Source: Trachipleistophora hominis (lineage: Eukaryota > Microsporidia > Pleistophoridae). From it: DNA of 27,276 bases. Made by a program: the position numbers and the translations under genes. This document shows positions 18,790-27,276 of the stretch, one piece after another; position 1 is the first letter of the stretch; the number at the start of each line of letters is the position of its first letter. The DNA lies in assembly GCA_000316135.1 (NCBI GenBank), contig JH994038.1, positions 72,949 to 100,224 of the forward strand, read 5' to 3'. Under the pieces are notes generated by a model that was given only the letters and a program-made list of their open reading frames with translations, had not been told where the DNA came from and made no database searches.

Positions 18790-18806
18790 GGAATAGCGTA
18801 GCTAGT
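18790..18806 (+). repeat. A-box-like repeat, copy 1
   Basis: GGAATAGCGTAGCTAGT. It differs at two of 17 positions from the copy 584 nt downstream, and TAGCGTAGCTAG fits the tRNA/polymerase III A-box consensus TRGCNNAGYNGG at 11 of 12 positions. No B-box or cloverleaf follows. Confidence 0.45.
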
Positions 18807-19373
18807 GTTTATTAAAATGATTTATCACATGACCAATTTTTTGTTGGTCGATCTTAGCAAACTATAAGAGTATGTTTGGCCAAATGATGCCTGTGATGAA
18901 GATAATCTAAGGATATTTCTCGAATAAAAGAACGAGTTGTTGTTGAATTATGATATATATGGTTTAAAAACAAAGTCTCTTATTTTTCAAAACTGATGAA
19001 TGACAAAAATTCCTGTTAAATTAAGATTATATATGATCTATGGATGAAAAAAGGCACGACAACAATTATATTTTGTGAGCAAGTCAAGAAAATATAAAAC
19101 CAGATTCAAGCATTCATAGATAGGTGTTTATAAATGAATTGTTAGCGTCTAATAAAAGACGATTCTATGCAGAATAAAAACATTGGAAATGTTTAAAACA
19201 GGTTTTAACATACTGTTTTACAATTTGATAATACTATATTTATGTTTTAATCACAATAAATAAGCGATGCTTATTCTAATGTTGGTGTGGTGAAATGATA
19301 TTTGTCATTATCTAAAAATCAAAAGAATTAATCTTATTGAATATACACTAATCTGATTTTCCGTTTTACAAAG

Positions 19374-19390
19374 GGCATAGCGCAGCTAGT
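19374..19390 (+). repeat. A-box-like repeat, copy 2
   Basis: GGCATAGCGCAGCTAGT. Downstream AGTGAGGTCATCGATT recalls the end of an anticodon arm and T-arm of a tRNA, but no acceptor stem forms, so at best this is a decayed tRNA-derived sequence. Confidence 0.45.
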
Positions 19391-20674
19391 AATCAATATA
19401 AAGTTTGTAGTGAGGTCATCGATTATTACATCACATAAAAATGAACGGTAACATGAACATCTCTTATATTTTGTTCAGAGTCTGTGTGGACAGTGTACGT
19501 GGTGAACATGAGCCAGTGTGATAAGTTAAGTAGAATTATGTGCCATACGTGCATTAAGTATAATTAATATTGGTATTCACCGGAGGATAATTGCAGATTT
19601 GTATGGCAGTGTTATGATATGAGAATAAACATTTTATTCGTCTAAAATTTAAAACAAATAAAACAAATATATTTTTTAAGGAAATATTGTATATATTAAC
19701 ACTTATGTTACGTAAGAAATGCGTCTTAGTTTTAAATATAACCAGCCATACATAAAACTCGCTTGAAAAACTTAATGTGTGATTACATAACAATAATTTC
19801 GTCATGCAAAACATATCGAACACGGAGAAATGACTTTTTACTGACGAATACGTACAAATGTATGCGAAATGTTTTCACATTATTAATAGTAATATCTCAA
19901 GAAAATACAAAAACTTTTCCGATTTTGCATAACATAAAAGTTACACGTTTTTGTAGATTTTTTTTTAATCGAAACACACTTGTTATCTGATGATGCCGAA
20001 TCAAATAATATTTTTCGGAACGAATCGTTTTTATGTTCATTAAAAAGCACAGCATACAATGAGCTTAACAAAATTTAAAGATAAATTTTAGAAAAAAATA
20101 TTTTCTTAATTGAAAGCGATTCTTTTTGAAAAATATATTATCTAATTTTTCATTATAACATCTATTTCAACAAAAAAGCATATTAAATCGATTTAATAAA
20201 TGAACTTAAGTTCAATTTTCTGTGGTAGAATAACATATTAATCACCATTTATCAACAAAAACAAAGAAACAATTTGAGATATGATCAGTTGATTTTATTG
20301 GGAATAGATAGTTCGTAGCCTCATGGAAAAAACCCTACTTCCTTATTGGAGTTAAATTAAAAAAATTATGTTATTTTATTTATATCTAGGAACATTCTAC
20401 TCTCATTATCAATTATCTATGAAAATTTAATATGGCGCAATAACTTATTTATTATAAAATACAGCGAAGAAGTTTGTTTTTGAAATGGGGTGCAGACAGA
20501 CGAAGTAGAATTCAAACTAAATCCTCTGTTAATAATAACTTCACAAAGTAGTACCTGATAGGCGTATACCAATGAATTTAGTATACGGTATCATTGTTAT
20601 ATATAATATACCATAAATGGATATGAATTCGAAGCTTATATATGCATCGCGCCCTTCTAAAATAAACTCTTTGA

Positions 20675-21262
20675 ATGAATTTGAACTCGTTACAATCAAC
20701 TGTTTTAGCTTCGGTTTTTGTCATAGTATTTAATCCAAAGTATGAAGAAAAAGTAATTGGTGAGAATGATTATTTAGTGGTCGATGATACGACAGATATT
20801 TGGTTTAAACCAGAAGACCTGTTTATTTATGGGGAGTGGAACGGTAACAAATCAGTGGAACAAATATGTTACAATATTTTTGGAAGTGAGATTGCTGTAA
20901 AACCGAAATCAGAATCCCGCGGTGATAATATGAATGATAACGGAAAAGACTCAACGAACAAAACTGATGTTGATTTACGAAATAATGTTGCTGCTTACAA
21001 ATATCAGACGATTACACTGCCAATTAGTAAAGCTCTGTATGAAAAGATATCCAATTTATCATTTATATCTGATACAAAGTTCACATTTGGTGAAATATGT
21101 GATCTTCTTACAATGTCTCCACGATTATTCGACAAAGAAGCTCTTATTATGTTCAACGTCTTCAAAAATCTTGTTAATGATAGAAATTTGTTCTTGAAAC
21201 TGAATCAGTTTTTTCGGAAAATATCAGTATGCAAGAAAAGGCACATCTATTCAATGGATTGA
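20675..21262 (+). CDS. Large LRR-like family protein, paralogue C, part 1 of 3
   Basis: N-terminal part of one 4,500-nt gene (20675-25174, exactly 1,500 codons with stop) split by two opposite frameshifts. The start MNLNSLQSTVLASVFVIVF corresponds to the N-terminal helix of A and B and is the most hydrophobic of the three. The conserved module (ITLPISKALYEKISNLS ... FTFGEICDLLTM) lies near residues 110-150. The family match ends at about residue 180 (FLKLNQFF), exactly at a T6 run (21209-21214). Beyond this the frame gives unrelated residues to the stop at 21262, while the family-like reading continues in the -1 frame from 21214. The sequence between residues 70 and 108 is rich in N, D, S, K and is probably a flexible linker. 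Confidence 0.75.
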   Translation: MNLNSLQSTVLASVFVIVFNPKYEEKVIGENDYLVVDDTTDIWFKPEDLFIYGEWNGNKSVEQICYNIFGSEIAVKPKSESRGDNMNDNGKDSTNKTDVDLRNNVAAYKYQTITLPISKALYEKISNLSFISDTKFTFGEICDLLTMSPRLFDKEALIMFNVFKNLVNDRNLFLKLNQFFRKISVCKKRHIYSMD

Positions 21263-22197
21263 ACTGGTATGAAAATGCCTTTGTGTTGTTCTGTGAAAAC
21301 GGATATTTTATATTGAAGGATCAACTTAACAATGTAATTGTGACTGCGAATGATTATGAACAACAATATAAAATTCCCATCTATGTTGAACCCGCAAACG
21401 AATTATTCTTCCCGATTCTGGTTGATTATTTGGCTGTTGATTATAGATTACTACAAAATTCATGTATAGATTTATCAATTTTTTACTACACAAAATCTGG
21501 TTTAACACTTGATATTGATTTTACTGGATTTTTCGCTGAAAAAGAAAAGGCAAAATTGTCTGTAAATGTAATTAGAAATCGGATACGATCCAAACATTTG
21601 AGTGATTTCTATGAATTGTTCAATAATCCACTTTTATTGTTAGAATGTGTTAATAAGATTATCCTACGCATATCATTTGTATCATATACTTTTGATTTTA
21701 ATTTTATAATGACAAAGAAAATTCAGTTACATTGTGACAATTGTATTTTTAGTGAGAGAATATGCTTCCCCATTAACCTGACAGCATTAACCATCAGTGC
21801 CTCGGCAATCAATACAAAACTGGAGCTACCTCAACGTTTAGATACACTTCAAATAGAGAATTGTTACATAAATACGGAAGGCTCATTACTCATAAACGAG
21901 AATTGCAACGAAATTACATTCTATGATGTATATGGCAGCATTAATTTTCCATTTAATTGGAGTTTACAGGCTATCAAATTCCATGAGTTGTTTGTAAGAA
22001 CAAATTTAAAAAGGAACCAAGATAGTTCTTTTGAGATTTTCCATATTTCTGATGTTGAAATCATTGATAATATAGAAATCGGACACAATATTCAAACTCT
22101 CTATCTAGAAAGTGTACAGGTTGATGAAAGCATTACACTTAAAATACATGGATCATGCAAAAACATTGTACTGAAAAATTGTGCTGGATGCTTTTGA
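21229..22197 (+). CDS. Large LRR-like family protein, paralogue C, part 2 of 3
   Basis: Second part, in frame -1 relative to part 1; the ATG at 21229 is unlikely to be a real start because family-like residues extend back to the T6 run at 21214. It contains two unit marks, Cys codons at 21904 and 22156 (84 codons apart): NENCNEITFYDVYGSINF and GSCKNIVLKNCAGCF. It ends with TGA (22195-22197) at a T4 run (22192-22195). Dropping one T restores the expected G-x-F-D ending of the unit and leads into part 3. Confidence 0.75.
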   Translation: MQEKAHLFNGLNWYENAFVLFCENGYFILKDQLNNVIVTANDYEQQYKIPIYVEPANELFFPILVDYLAVDYRLLQNSCIDLSIFYYTKSGLTLDIDFTGFFAEKEKAKLSVNVIRNRIRSKHLSDFYELFNNPLLLLECVNKIILRISFVSYTFDFNFIMTKKIQLHCDNCIFSERICFPINLTALTISASAINTKLELPQRLDTLQIENCYINTEGSLLINENCNEITFYDVYGSINFPFNWSLQAIKFHELFVRTNLKRNQDSSFEIFHISDVEIIDNIEIGHNIQTLYLESVQVDESITLKIHGSCKNIVLKNCAGCF

Positions 22198-25174
22198 TCT
22201 AACAGACTTTGCAGAGTGGTTGAAACTGAAATTTACAAAAGAACGGAGCAGTTTTAATTTGACAAGTAAAAAGGAAAGAAATACAAGCAATAAATCTATA
22301 AAAAGTATCGACTTTGATGTATATATGGATAAGAACACGGAATTTAATGTTTTTGGATTGATTATTCCTAACGATAAGTTATGTTCTCAAATTGATAATA
22401 ATCAAAACATGGAAGGACAGTATTATATCAGTACTCCCTTAGAACTTCTTTTTCTTTCCTATATCAAAGTAATATCTAAATTTAATCCTTGCTACAATCT
22501 TAACTTGCGTCTCTTTATTAAAGAAGAAAATAGTGAATTGACCGCAAAAAATATTAATATTTGCCGAAACGTTTCAATTAATGGCATACAGAAAATATTA
22601 TTAACCCGTGTAAGAATTGCGGACGACCAAGTCGTAAAAATTACTTCTGAATATAACAGTCTGATACTCGAATATTGCACTGGTCGGTTTATTGTTCCGG
22701 GGATACAAGTCGGAGTAAAAAAATATATAAACCTACAAAACACCACTTTTATTCAATTTTATAGGATAGAAGAAGATATTTATAGTTGCAAAATGACGGG
22801 AATTAATTTTGAAGACAAACTATTGGTTTCACATAAAATAAGAATAGCTCAATTAGAGAATTCTGTGTTATATGAGGATATCGGTCTTGAATTCAAGTAT
22901 GGATGTGAGATTTTACACCTATTCGACACCAAAGGTGTGATTATTTCACCCGATAATAACTTTAAGAAAATAATATTAAGTTCTTATTATCAGAATTTTC
23001 CGGTTTACTACCTATCATATCCTGTGTACGAAATCATAATTTCATCTTGCACGATCAATCATCAAATTTTAATTTTTACTGATTCTACGAAGAGGATACG
23101 GCTATATAGCGTCCAACTGACAGGACATTCGATGGTTGCTATAGATCATGAATGTGAGAAAATTGCCATCTGGAAGACTACTGGTCGCTTTGTTATCTCA
23201 AATATCATAAAGACATCACCATTGCGCCAAGCGATCCTAAACCTACGTAACGGGGTTTTCATTTTTGGAAGCAACTTTTCTAAAACACAATGCAGTTTGT
23301 TATTAGAACACGTTGTAATCAAGAGACGCACAATTGTACGAGAAAATGTACATGTATTAAATTTAATCTCTGTTGTAATACGCAGGCGAGCTGTATTGAA
23401 AATAAACGATGACTGCGAAGTTTTATTGATCGATAGTTGCAAAGGTAACATTGATTTCTCTGGATGCACTAATTTGAGGTCTCTTACTATAAAAAACCAC
23501 AAGTTTATTTACCATAAAGGTATTTACGACAATCTTCTTTCGTTGCATCTTGAAAATGTGAATATAAATACGACACTTAGACTGGGAGGGAATATCAAAA
23601 ATGTGAAATTAGTGGGTGTAACGACGAGGTTGTTTAAATCAGTACAGATTGATCGCAATTGCGAAATGGTACATGTGCGTAATTTTGTTGGAAGTTTAGA
23701 TATACCGGATTTATTCATTTATTCTGGTAAAATGTTCACACGAAGAATGATAACTATTGCTTACGAAAGGATGTCTGATACATTCGGTGGTGTAATGTTT
23801 TTTAATGACATTTATTTAAAAAATGACTATGAAATTCCAAGTAATGTAGAATCTTTAATTCTGCGAAATTTTATGACAAATGAAAACGCTAGACTAAAGA
23901 TAAATGAATCATGTAAATATCTAAAATTGAACGTTTACCAGGGTTACATTGATGTATCTAAAATGAAAAGTATAAAAAAAGTAGCCTTTCTAAAGTATTT
24001 GCCTATTTTTGGAGATAATTGCTGGGAATTTTCTGACCAATGTAAATACCCGGTTAATAAAATAGGTAAAAAGAAGATAAACTTGCCAATCAATATCGAC
24101 AATGTAATAATAGAACGAGTGAATATCCAATCGAATTATTCACTGGTAGTAAATGAGAATTGTCAGAATGTCGCTATAATTTTCTCAGAAGGAAATTTTG
24201 ATCTATCTAGGATAAAAAAGTTGGCAAGTTTAAAATTATTAATCGAGAAACAAGGCCTTATTAACATTCAATTTCCTGATTTAAGTAATGTTACAAATCT
24301 GGAGGTATCATTTGATAGCAATGAGGAATATTTTAATTTATTGTTATCGAAATGTATTAACGCTAAGAAATTAGTTTTATATAACGTGGTATGTGAGTTA
24401 CATGATTGGATAGAGAATCAAAGTTTGTTAGGTTATAAAGAGGAAATGACACCGTACGAACTAAGTGAACTGAAATCGATAGTTGGGGCCGAAAGTCGAG
24501 CTTATCAATGTCGATTATCCTATGATTTGCACAGAAATTTTATAACCCATTCCAGGCCTATTTTTGATTACAATAGGCAAGTAATTATAAGAGATTTGAG
24601 TATAATAGCATTTTCTATTGATAAAGAAAGTTTAAAGCAACTAAAACGATTTTTCATGTTAACGAGGCTATCTATTGTAACGCGAACAATATTTGCTGGT
24701 TTATTTGACAGTCTACCGTTCAGCCTAAATGATTTTTCGTTGATGTTGATTCCATGCCATGTAACTGTTGATCTCGGTATTTATGCCGCTGAAGACATAG
24801 ATTCGAAAAAAAAGAATACAAAAAATATAAACCTGGTAAATTTAAGATTGCACGGACTTTTTATCGTAAAGATGGAGCAGTTTCTATCATTTCCTGATAA
24901 AGTAGATGTGTTGGAGGTCATGCCTTTGGCGATGCTTAGCGATAAAGAGATACAAGTTCGTAAAAAGATGTGGGTCAAAAAGTTAATTATCATGCAAATG
25001 AACAGTAGAACACGAGAAATAATTCGTAGTGATTATGCATTAGAAGAATATTATAATCATCTGCTGAATGTGTTGTCACAATATATTGATTTCAGTTATT
25101 TAGAAGAAATCAAAATTTTAGACCAAGATACTGAAAAATTAGTTGATCCTCGAGATTACAGCACCAATCGATGA
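22181..25174 (+). CDS. Large LRR-like family protein, paralogue C, part 3 of 3
   Basis: Third and largest part, in the same frame as part 1, 997 codons open from the ATG at 22181, which is again an internal Met rather than a start. It carries seven unit marks at codons starting 22652 (Tyr in place of Cys), 22904, 23153, 23414, 23660, 23912 and 24161, spaced 84, 83, 87, 82, 84 and 83 codons. Typical marks are NDDCEVLLIDSCKGNIDF, NESCKYLKLNVYQGYIDV and NENCQNVAIIFSEGNFDL. Between 22156 and 22652 one unit mark is missing, and the gap is twice the period. The C-terminal module is present (DSLPFSLNDFSL; YIDFSYLEEIKILDQ), so the gene is complete apart from the two single-base shifts. A start at 22181 as an independent gene is possible but would lack the N-terminal module. 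Confidence 0.8.
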   Translation: MLDAFDLTDFAEWLKLKFTKERSSFNLTSKKERNTSNKSIKSIDFDVYMDKNTEFNVFGLIIPNDKLCSQIDNNQNMEGQYYISTPLELLFLSYIKVISKFNPCYNLNLRLFIKEENSELTAKNINICRNVSINGIQKILLTRVRIADDQVVKITSEYNSLILEYCTGRFIVPGIQVGVKKYINLQNTTFIQFYRIEEDIYSCKMTGINFEDKLLVSHKIRIAQLENSVLYEDIGLEFKYGCEILHLFDTKGVIISPDNNFKKIILSSYYQNFPVYYLSYPVYEIIISSCTINHQILIFTDSTKRIRLYSVQLTGHSMVAIDHECEKIAIWKTTGRFVISNIIKTSPLRQAILNLRNGVFIFGSNFSKTQCSLLLEHVVIKRRTIVRENVHVLNLISVVIRRRAVLKINDDCEVLLIDSCKGNIDFSGCTNLRSLTIKNHKFIYHKGIYDNLLSLHLENVNINTTLRLGGNIKNVKLVGVTTRLFKSVQIDRNCEMVHVRNFVGSLDIPDLFIYSGKMFTRRMITIAYERMSDTFGGVMFFNDIYLKNDYEIPSNVESLILRNFMTNENARLKINESCKYLKLNVYQGYIDVSKMKSIKKVAFLKYLPIFGDNCWEFSDQCKYPVNKIGKKKINLPINIDNVIIERVNIQSNYSLVVNENCQNVAIIFSEGNFDLSRIKKLASLKLLIEKQGLINIQFPDLSNVTNLEVSFDSNEEYFNLLLSKCINAKKLVLYNVVCELHDWIENQSLLGYKEEMTPYELSELKSIVGAESRAYQCRLSYDLHRNFITHSRPIFDYNRQVIIRDLSIIAFSIDKESLKQLKRFFMLTRLSIVTRTIFAGLFDSLPFSLNDFSLMLIPCHVTVDLGIYAAEDIDSKKKNTKNINLVNLRLHGLFIVKMEQFLSFPDKVDVLEVMPLAMLSDKEIQVRKKMWVKKLIIMQMNSRTREIIRSDYALEEYYNHLLNVLSQYIDFSYLEEIKILDQDTEKLVDPRDYSTNR

Positions 25175-25394
25175 ATGTCAATTATTAAATGAGAGTCTAA
25201 AAATTAATTGAGAATCTTTAACTTTTCATATAATTTTGCTTTATCGGAAAATATGATGACTTATTACTCGTTCATCAAAATTAAAACCATTTTTGTTAAA
25301 ATTATTATTCTTTCGTCAAGCCTCATGACACGAAGAGCTAAATAGTTAAATTTTGGGTAAAAATGAGCAGATAGCTTGACTGCGAACAATCCTC

Positions 25395-25459
25395 AGCGAA
25401 AAAAACCATGAACTGAAGGCCGATGGCCATGGACGGCCTCAGCGGACCAGAAGAGTGAG
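25395..25459 (-). repeat. Dispersed two-hairpin element, copy 3
   Basis: On the minus strand: CCATGGC (25432-25426), 13 nt, TTCATGG (25412-25406). Hairpin 1 is the strongest of all copies, GGCCG (25438-25434) with CGGCC (25422-25418) around an 11-nt loop. Hairpin 2 is altered: TCAG and CTGA can pair around a longer T-rich loop. The left flank CTCACTCTTCTGGTCCG matches copy 1 (CTAACTCTTCTAGTCCG) at 15 of 17 positions, so homology extends beyond the core. Confidence 0.7.
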
Positions 25460-25507
25460 TTTAATCGAATGTTGTGTTGCTAAGTTATAATTAAACAGAC
25501 TTTTAGT

Positions 25508-25549
25508 AAAAAAAATTCGGTGTTCGAGTGCCATCTGAGTCACCGGAAT
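25508..25549 (-). terminator. Hairpin followed by T8 on the minus strand
   Basis: On the minus strand ATTCCGGTG (25549-25541) pairs with CACCGAAT (25522-25515), one bulge, 18-nt loop, and runs straight into TTTTTTTT (25515-25508). It looks like the 3' end of a polymerase III transcript. A second small hairpin TGCG/CGCA lies just upstream (25576-25561). No known RNA family was recognised. Confidence 0.4.
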
Positions 25550-25942
25550 AGAACGCTGGTTGCGCAGGCTGTCGCATAACAAAAAGCAATCTAGACGTTG
25601 AATCTAAAATGATTGAGTAGTGTCAATTACCGATAGAAATACAATACCCAACTTCAAACATAGGAATTTAATTAATTTACCTCATTGTCTTGGAAGGCTG
25701 TCGTCGTAATTCTAGCGATTTACAGAGGATCAATAGTATCGATTAAAATGTGTATCAGCGCATTCGTTATGTCTAATTAAATACGGTGCAATCGTTACGG
25801 TTTACGGGAAAGTACCTATTTTACGAGAGTAAAGAAAAGGGAACCGCATGGGATCAGATATTGAAGTGTGAAAGATGAACTGAATGCAAAAAAAGGTTCA
25901 TTGTTCTGATGTTAGGAACTACCATTTGACGACGATTCCAGA

Positions 25943-26155
25943 ATGGAAGAGTTTCTCGGGGTATTTCTAGGAGGGAGGTGTCACGCAAGCTATGACTTGT
26001 GTATTAAGTTAGTTGCTGAAGGTGCGGAATATCTTTCTCTTGTTGTGAAGGAGCATGCGACATTGTGCAAGCTGGTTACAGATTTCTTACATGAAATGAA
26101 AGCCATAGCCAGTCTTACAAACCAGAAGAATATGCATGTGATACAACAAGAATGA
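25943..26155 (+). CDS. Small helical protein of unknown function (70 aa)
   Basis: Not recognised. The 70 residues read as mostly helical and soluble, with mixed hydrophobic and charged faces (YLSLVVKEHATLCKLVTDFL, then HEMKAIASLTNQ), and three Cys. The case for a real gene is the ordinary amino-acid composition and, above all, an AATAAA at 26155-26160 that overlaps the TGA stop (26153-26155) by one base, the same arrangement as in paralogue B and close to that of the proteasome gene. The start context is weak: only CC at 25938-25939, and the frame opens at 25916. A 64-codon ORF on the opposite strand (25990-26184) is judged its shadow. Confidence 0.55.
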   Translation: MEEFLGVFLGGRCHASYDLCIKLVAEGAEYLSLVVKEHATLCKLVTDFLHEMKAIASLTNQKNMHVIQQE

Positions 26156-26870
26156 ATAAATCGACTTTTATTGAAAAACCACATTTATTAAAAAATGAAA
26201 ACCAGTTGAGCTGAAAATACCGAAACGGTTAAAACAAAACCAAAATTTCTTGTGGCAAAAATGTTGCTAAAAAAGCCTTTTAATTTATTATGTACATTAT
26301 TTATCTCCTCTCATTATTTTTGTTTTGGTAGTGGTGTCTATTGTACGAGCGCAATCACACATGATACGAAGCAGCAAAATAATCATACGCTTATGAAATT
26401 TACATCCATTTATTTTTGATGCGTTAAGTAATACGATAATATAAGCCATTTAACAAAAATGTTTTCGGTTTATGTACACATATATCTAACATTTGACATA
26501 AAATAGTTCCTTGCTTGTATATTTCGCTCTGTTTGATTATTTTTTCTTTTATATCGAGAATCGTAATTATTTTTAGCGTGAAATCCTCTCAAAAAAGCTA
26601 CACTACATTCACACGTTCTTCTGGAAATATCTTGAGATCTCAGACGTTACAATTAGTCGTTTACAAGTCGTTTCGCACTAATATTTACGAGTGCAATTAT
26701 GTAACAGCTTTTTGTAATATTCATAGATGACCGTATCATTTTTCTGAACAATACAACGTGCTTTTAGTATCTATTTGTGGTAAGATATTGTCGGTTTAAA
26801 AATCAGCGGTCAGGTCAAAAAGTACTTTATAGAAGCAAAAATTAGATTGAGAAGAAATTTATTAGTAAAA

Positions 26871-26954
26871 TTTGTTGGGCCGATACATGTTTCAACATAA
26901 GGGGTGTTTATTTAAGTGATTAAATAGAGGAGGTTGGCTCCGGGCCAACAAAAT
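26871..26954 (+). repeat. Inverted repeat with competing hairpin
   Basis: TTTGTTGGGCCG at 26871-26882 and CGGGCCAACAAA at 26941-26952 are inverted copies with one mismatch. The right arm can instead pair locally: GTTGGC 26933-26938 with GCCAAC 26944-26949 around TCCGG. The two folds exclude each other. Confidence 0.45.
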
Positions 26955-27038
26955 TAATTCAAAACATAATACTTAATGATGTGTCAGGCTACCTCATTAC
27001 AAGGAATGTTATCGTTTTATACTGAAACTGGCTATGTA

Positions 27039-27065
27039 CCATGAATTAGAAATTAGGAGCCATGG
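27039..27065 (-). repeat. Dispersed two-hairpin element, possible decayed copy 4
   Basis: CCATGGC (27065-27059), 13 nt, TTCATGG (27045-27039) on the minus strand, the exact signature and spacing of copies 1-3. The hairpin arms are largely lost, so this is either a decayed copy or coincidence. Confidence 0.4.
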
Positions 27066-27276
27066 TCGATGGGAGTGAAGTAGAAAAGTATTGATATGTT
27101 ATTATGCGGTGAAAAATCAATAAAGGTTTTTACAAGACAAAAAGCTGAAAAGGGTATCACGAGTATTTGGATGACGAGCCCCGAAACCCATCTACATTCA
27201 AATAGGTGATAAATATGATATATCTGTTCTAAATAGTGGTTTAACACTTTTTTTCATGAATTTTTTATGTATTTAT

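Larger units (their letters stand above)
17757..20674. other. Long non-coding spacer between paralogues B and C
   Basis: About 2.9 kb with no credible gene. It holds a pair of 17-nt A-box-like repeats (18790-18806, 19374-19390), a perfect hairpin GACCAA/TTGGTC (18831-18849), and a small GC spike near 18538-18575 (TCCCGCGCCCGCTTCACTAC) with no assignable cause. A TATATA at 20637-20644 and a CCC at 20652-20654 sit upstream of paralogue C and may be its promoter. Confidence 0.55.
25175..25942. other. Non-coding spacer with structured GC-richer patch
   Basis: About 770 nt. The stretch 25385-25580 is clearly richer in G+C than its surroundings and holds copy 3 of the two-hairpin element and two hairpins (25515-25549 and 25561-25576). 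The rest shows no gene. Confidence 0.55.
26161..27276. other. Non-coding spacer to the window end
   Basis: About 1.1 kb. It holds an inverted repeat with two alternative pairings (26871-26954) and a decayed fourth copy of the two-hairpin element (27039-27065). A 64-codon minus-strand ORF at 27053-27247 is hydrophobic, lacks signals, and is not called. Confidence 0.55.

Noticed and set aside
19374..19440. tRNA gene
   Set aside because: A-box and a GTGAGGTCAT-like segment are present, but there is no acceptor stem pairing, no proper T-loop (TTCRA) and no anticodon arm.
25515..25549. tRNA T-arm from GTGTTCGAGTGCC
   Set aside because: The T-loop-like TTCGAGT is not flanked by complementary stem bases; the sequence is better explained by the 8-bp hairpin.
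27053..27247. 64-codon hydrophobic minus-strand ORF
   Set aside because: No signals; its end overlaps the possible copy 4 element; AT-driven composition.
1..27276. CRISPR array, phage, insertion sequence or retrotransposon
   Set aside because: No evenly spaced short repeats with unique spacers, no transposase, integrase or reverse transcriptase motif, and no long terminal repeats were seen; the genome is eukaryotic.

Overview
The window (27,276 nt, AT-rich) looks like nuclear DNA of a microsporidian with long intergenic spacers, of the Trachipleistophora/Vavraia type. The evidence is: intron-free compact eukaryotic housekeeping genes (a proteasome beta subunit and the TFIID subunit TAF5); runs of C within 1-5 nt of the start codon in three of them, the CCC-type transcription/start signal described for microsporidia; AATAAA signals that overlap or touch stop codons; and a family of very large, fast-evolving leucine-rich-repeat-like proteins. 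Species assignment is inference.

Layout. 1-4182: proteasome beta-6 (PSMB1/PRE7-like, +) and TAF5 (-), separated by 1.5 kb of non-coding DNA; a 40-nt direct repeat lies on each side of TAF5. 4183-6742: spacer, then an unrecognised protein (about 368 codons) broken by one +1 frameshift. 7999-25174: three paralogues of a large secondary family, A (957 aa, -), B (940 aa, +) and C (about 1,499 codons, +, interrupted by two opposite single-base frameshifts in T runs). They share an N-terminal module, a C-terminal module, and a middle built from a very regular 82-87 residue unit marked by N-E-x-C...G-x-(F/I)-D. A and B carry three such marks, C carries nine. Between A and B, on the + strand, lies a GC-rich island that folds as a signal recognition particle RNA, with a textbook domain IV hairpin and a T5 terminator. 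A small two-helix membrane ORF sits just upstream of B. 25175-27276: mostly non-coding, with one likely 70-aa gene whose stop codon overlaps AATAAA.

The most novel item is a dispersed short element seen three times clearly (222-295 +, 7112-7170 +, 25395-25459 -) and once in a decayed form (27039-27065 -). All copies keep (C/A)CATGGC, exactly 13 nt, then TTCATGG. The first two fold into two adjacent hairpins with compensatory base changes, and both loops carry the self-complementary CATG, so a structured RNA or a structured mobile element is likely. I found no CRISPR array, no rRNA, no convincing tRNA and no recognisable transposase or reverse transcriptase.
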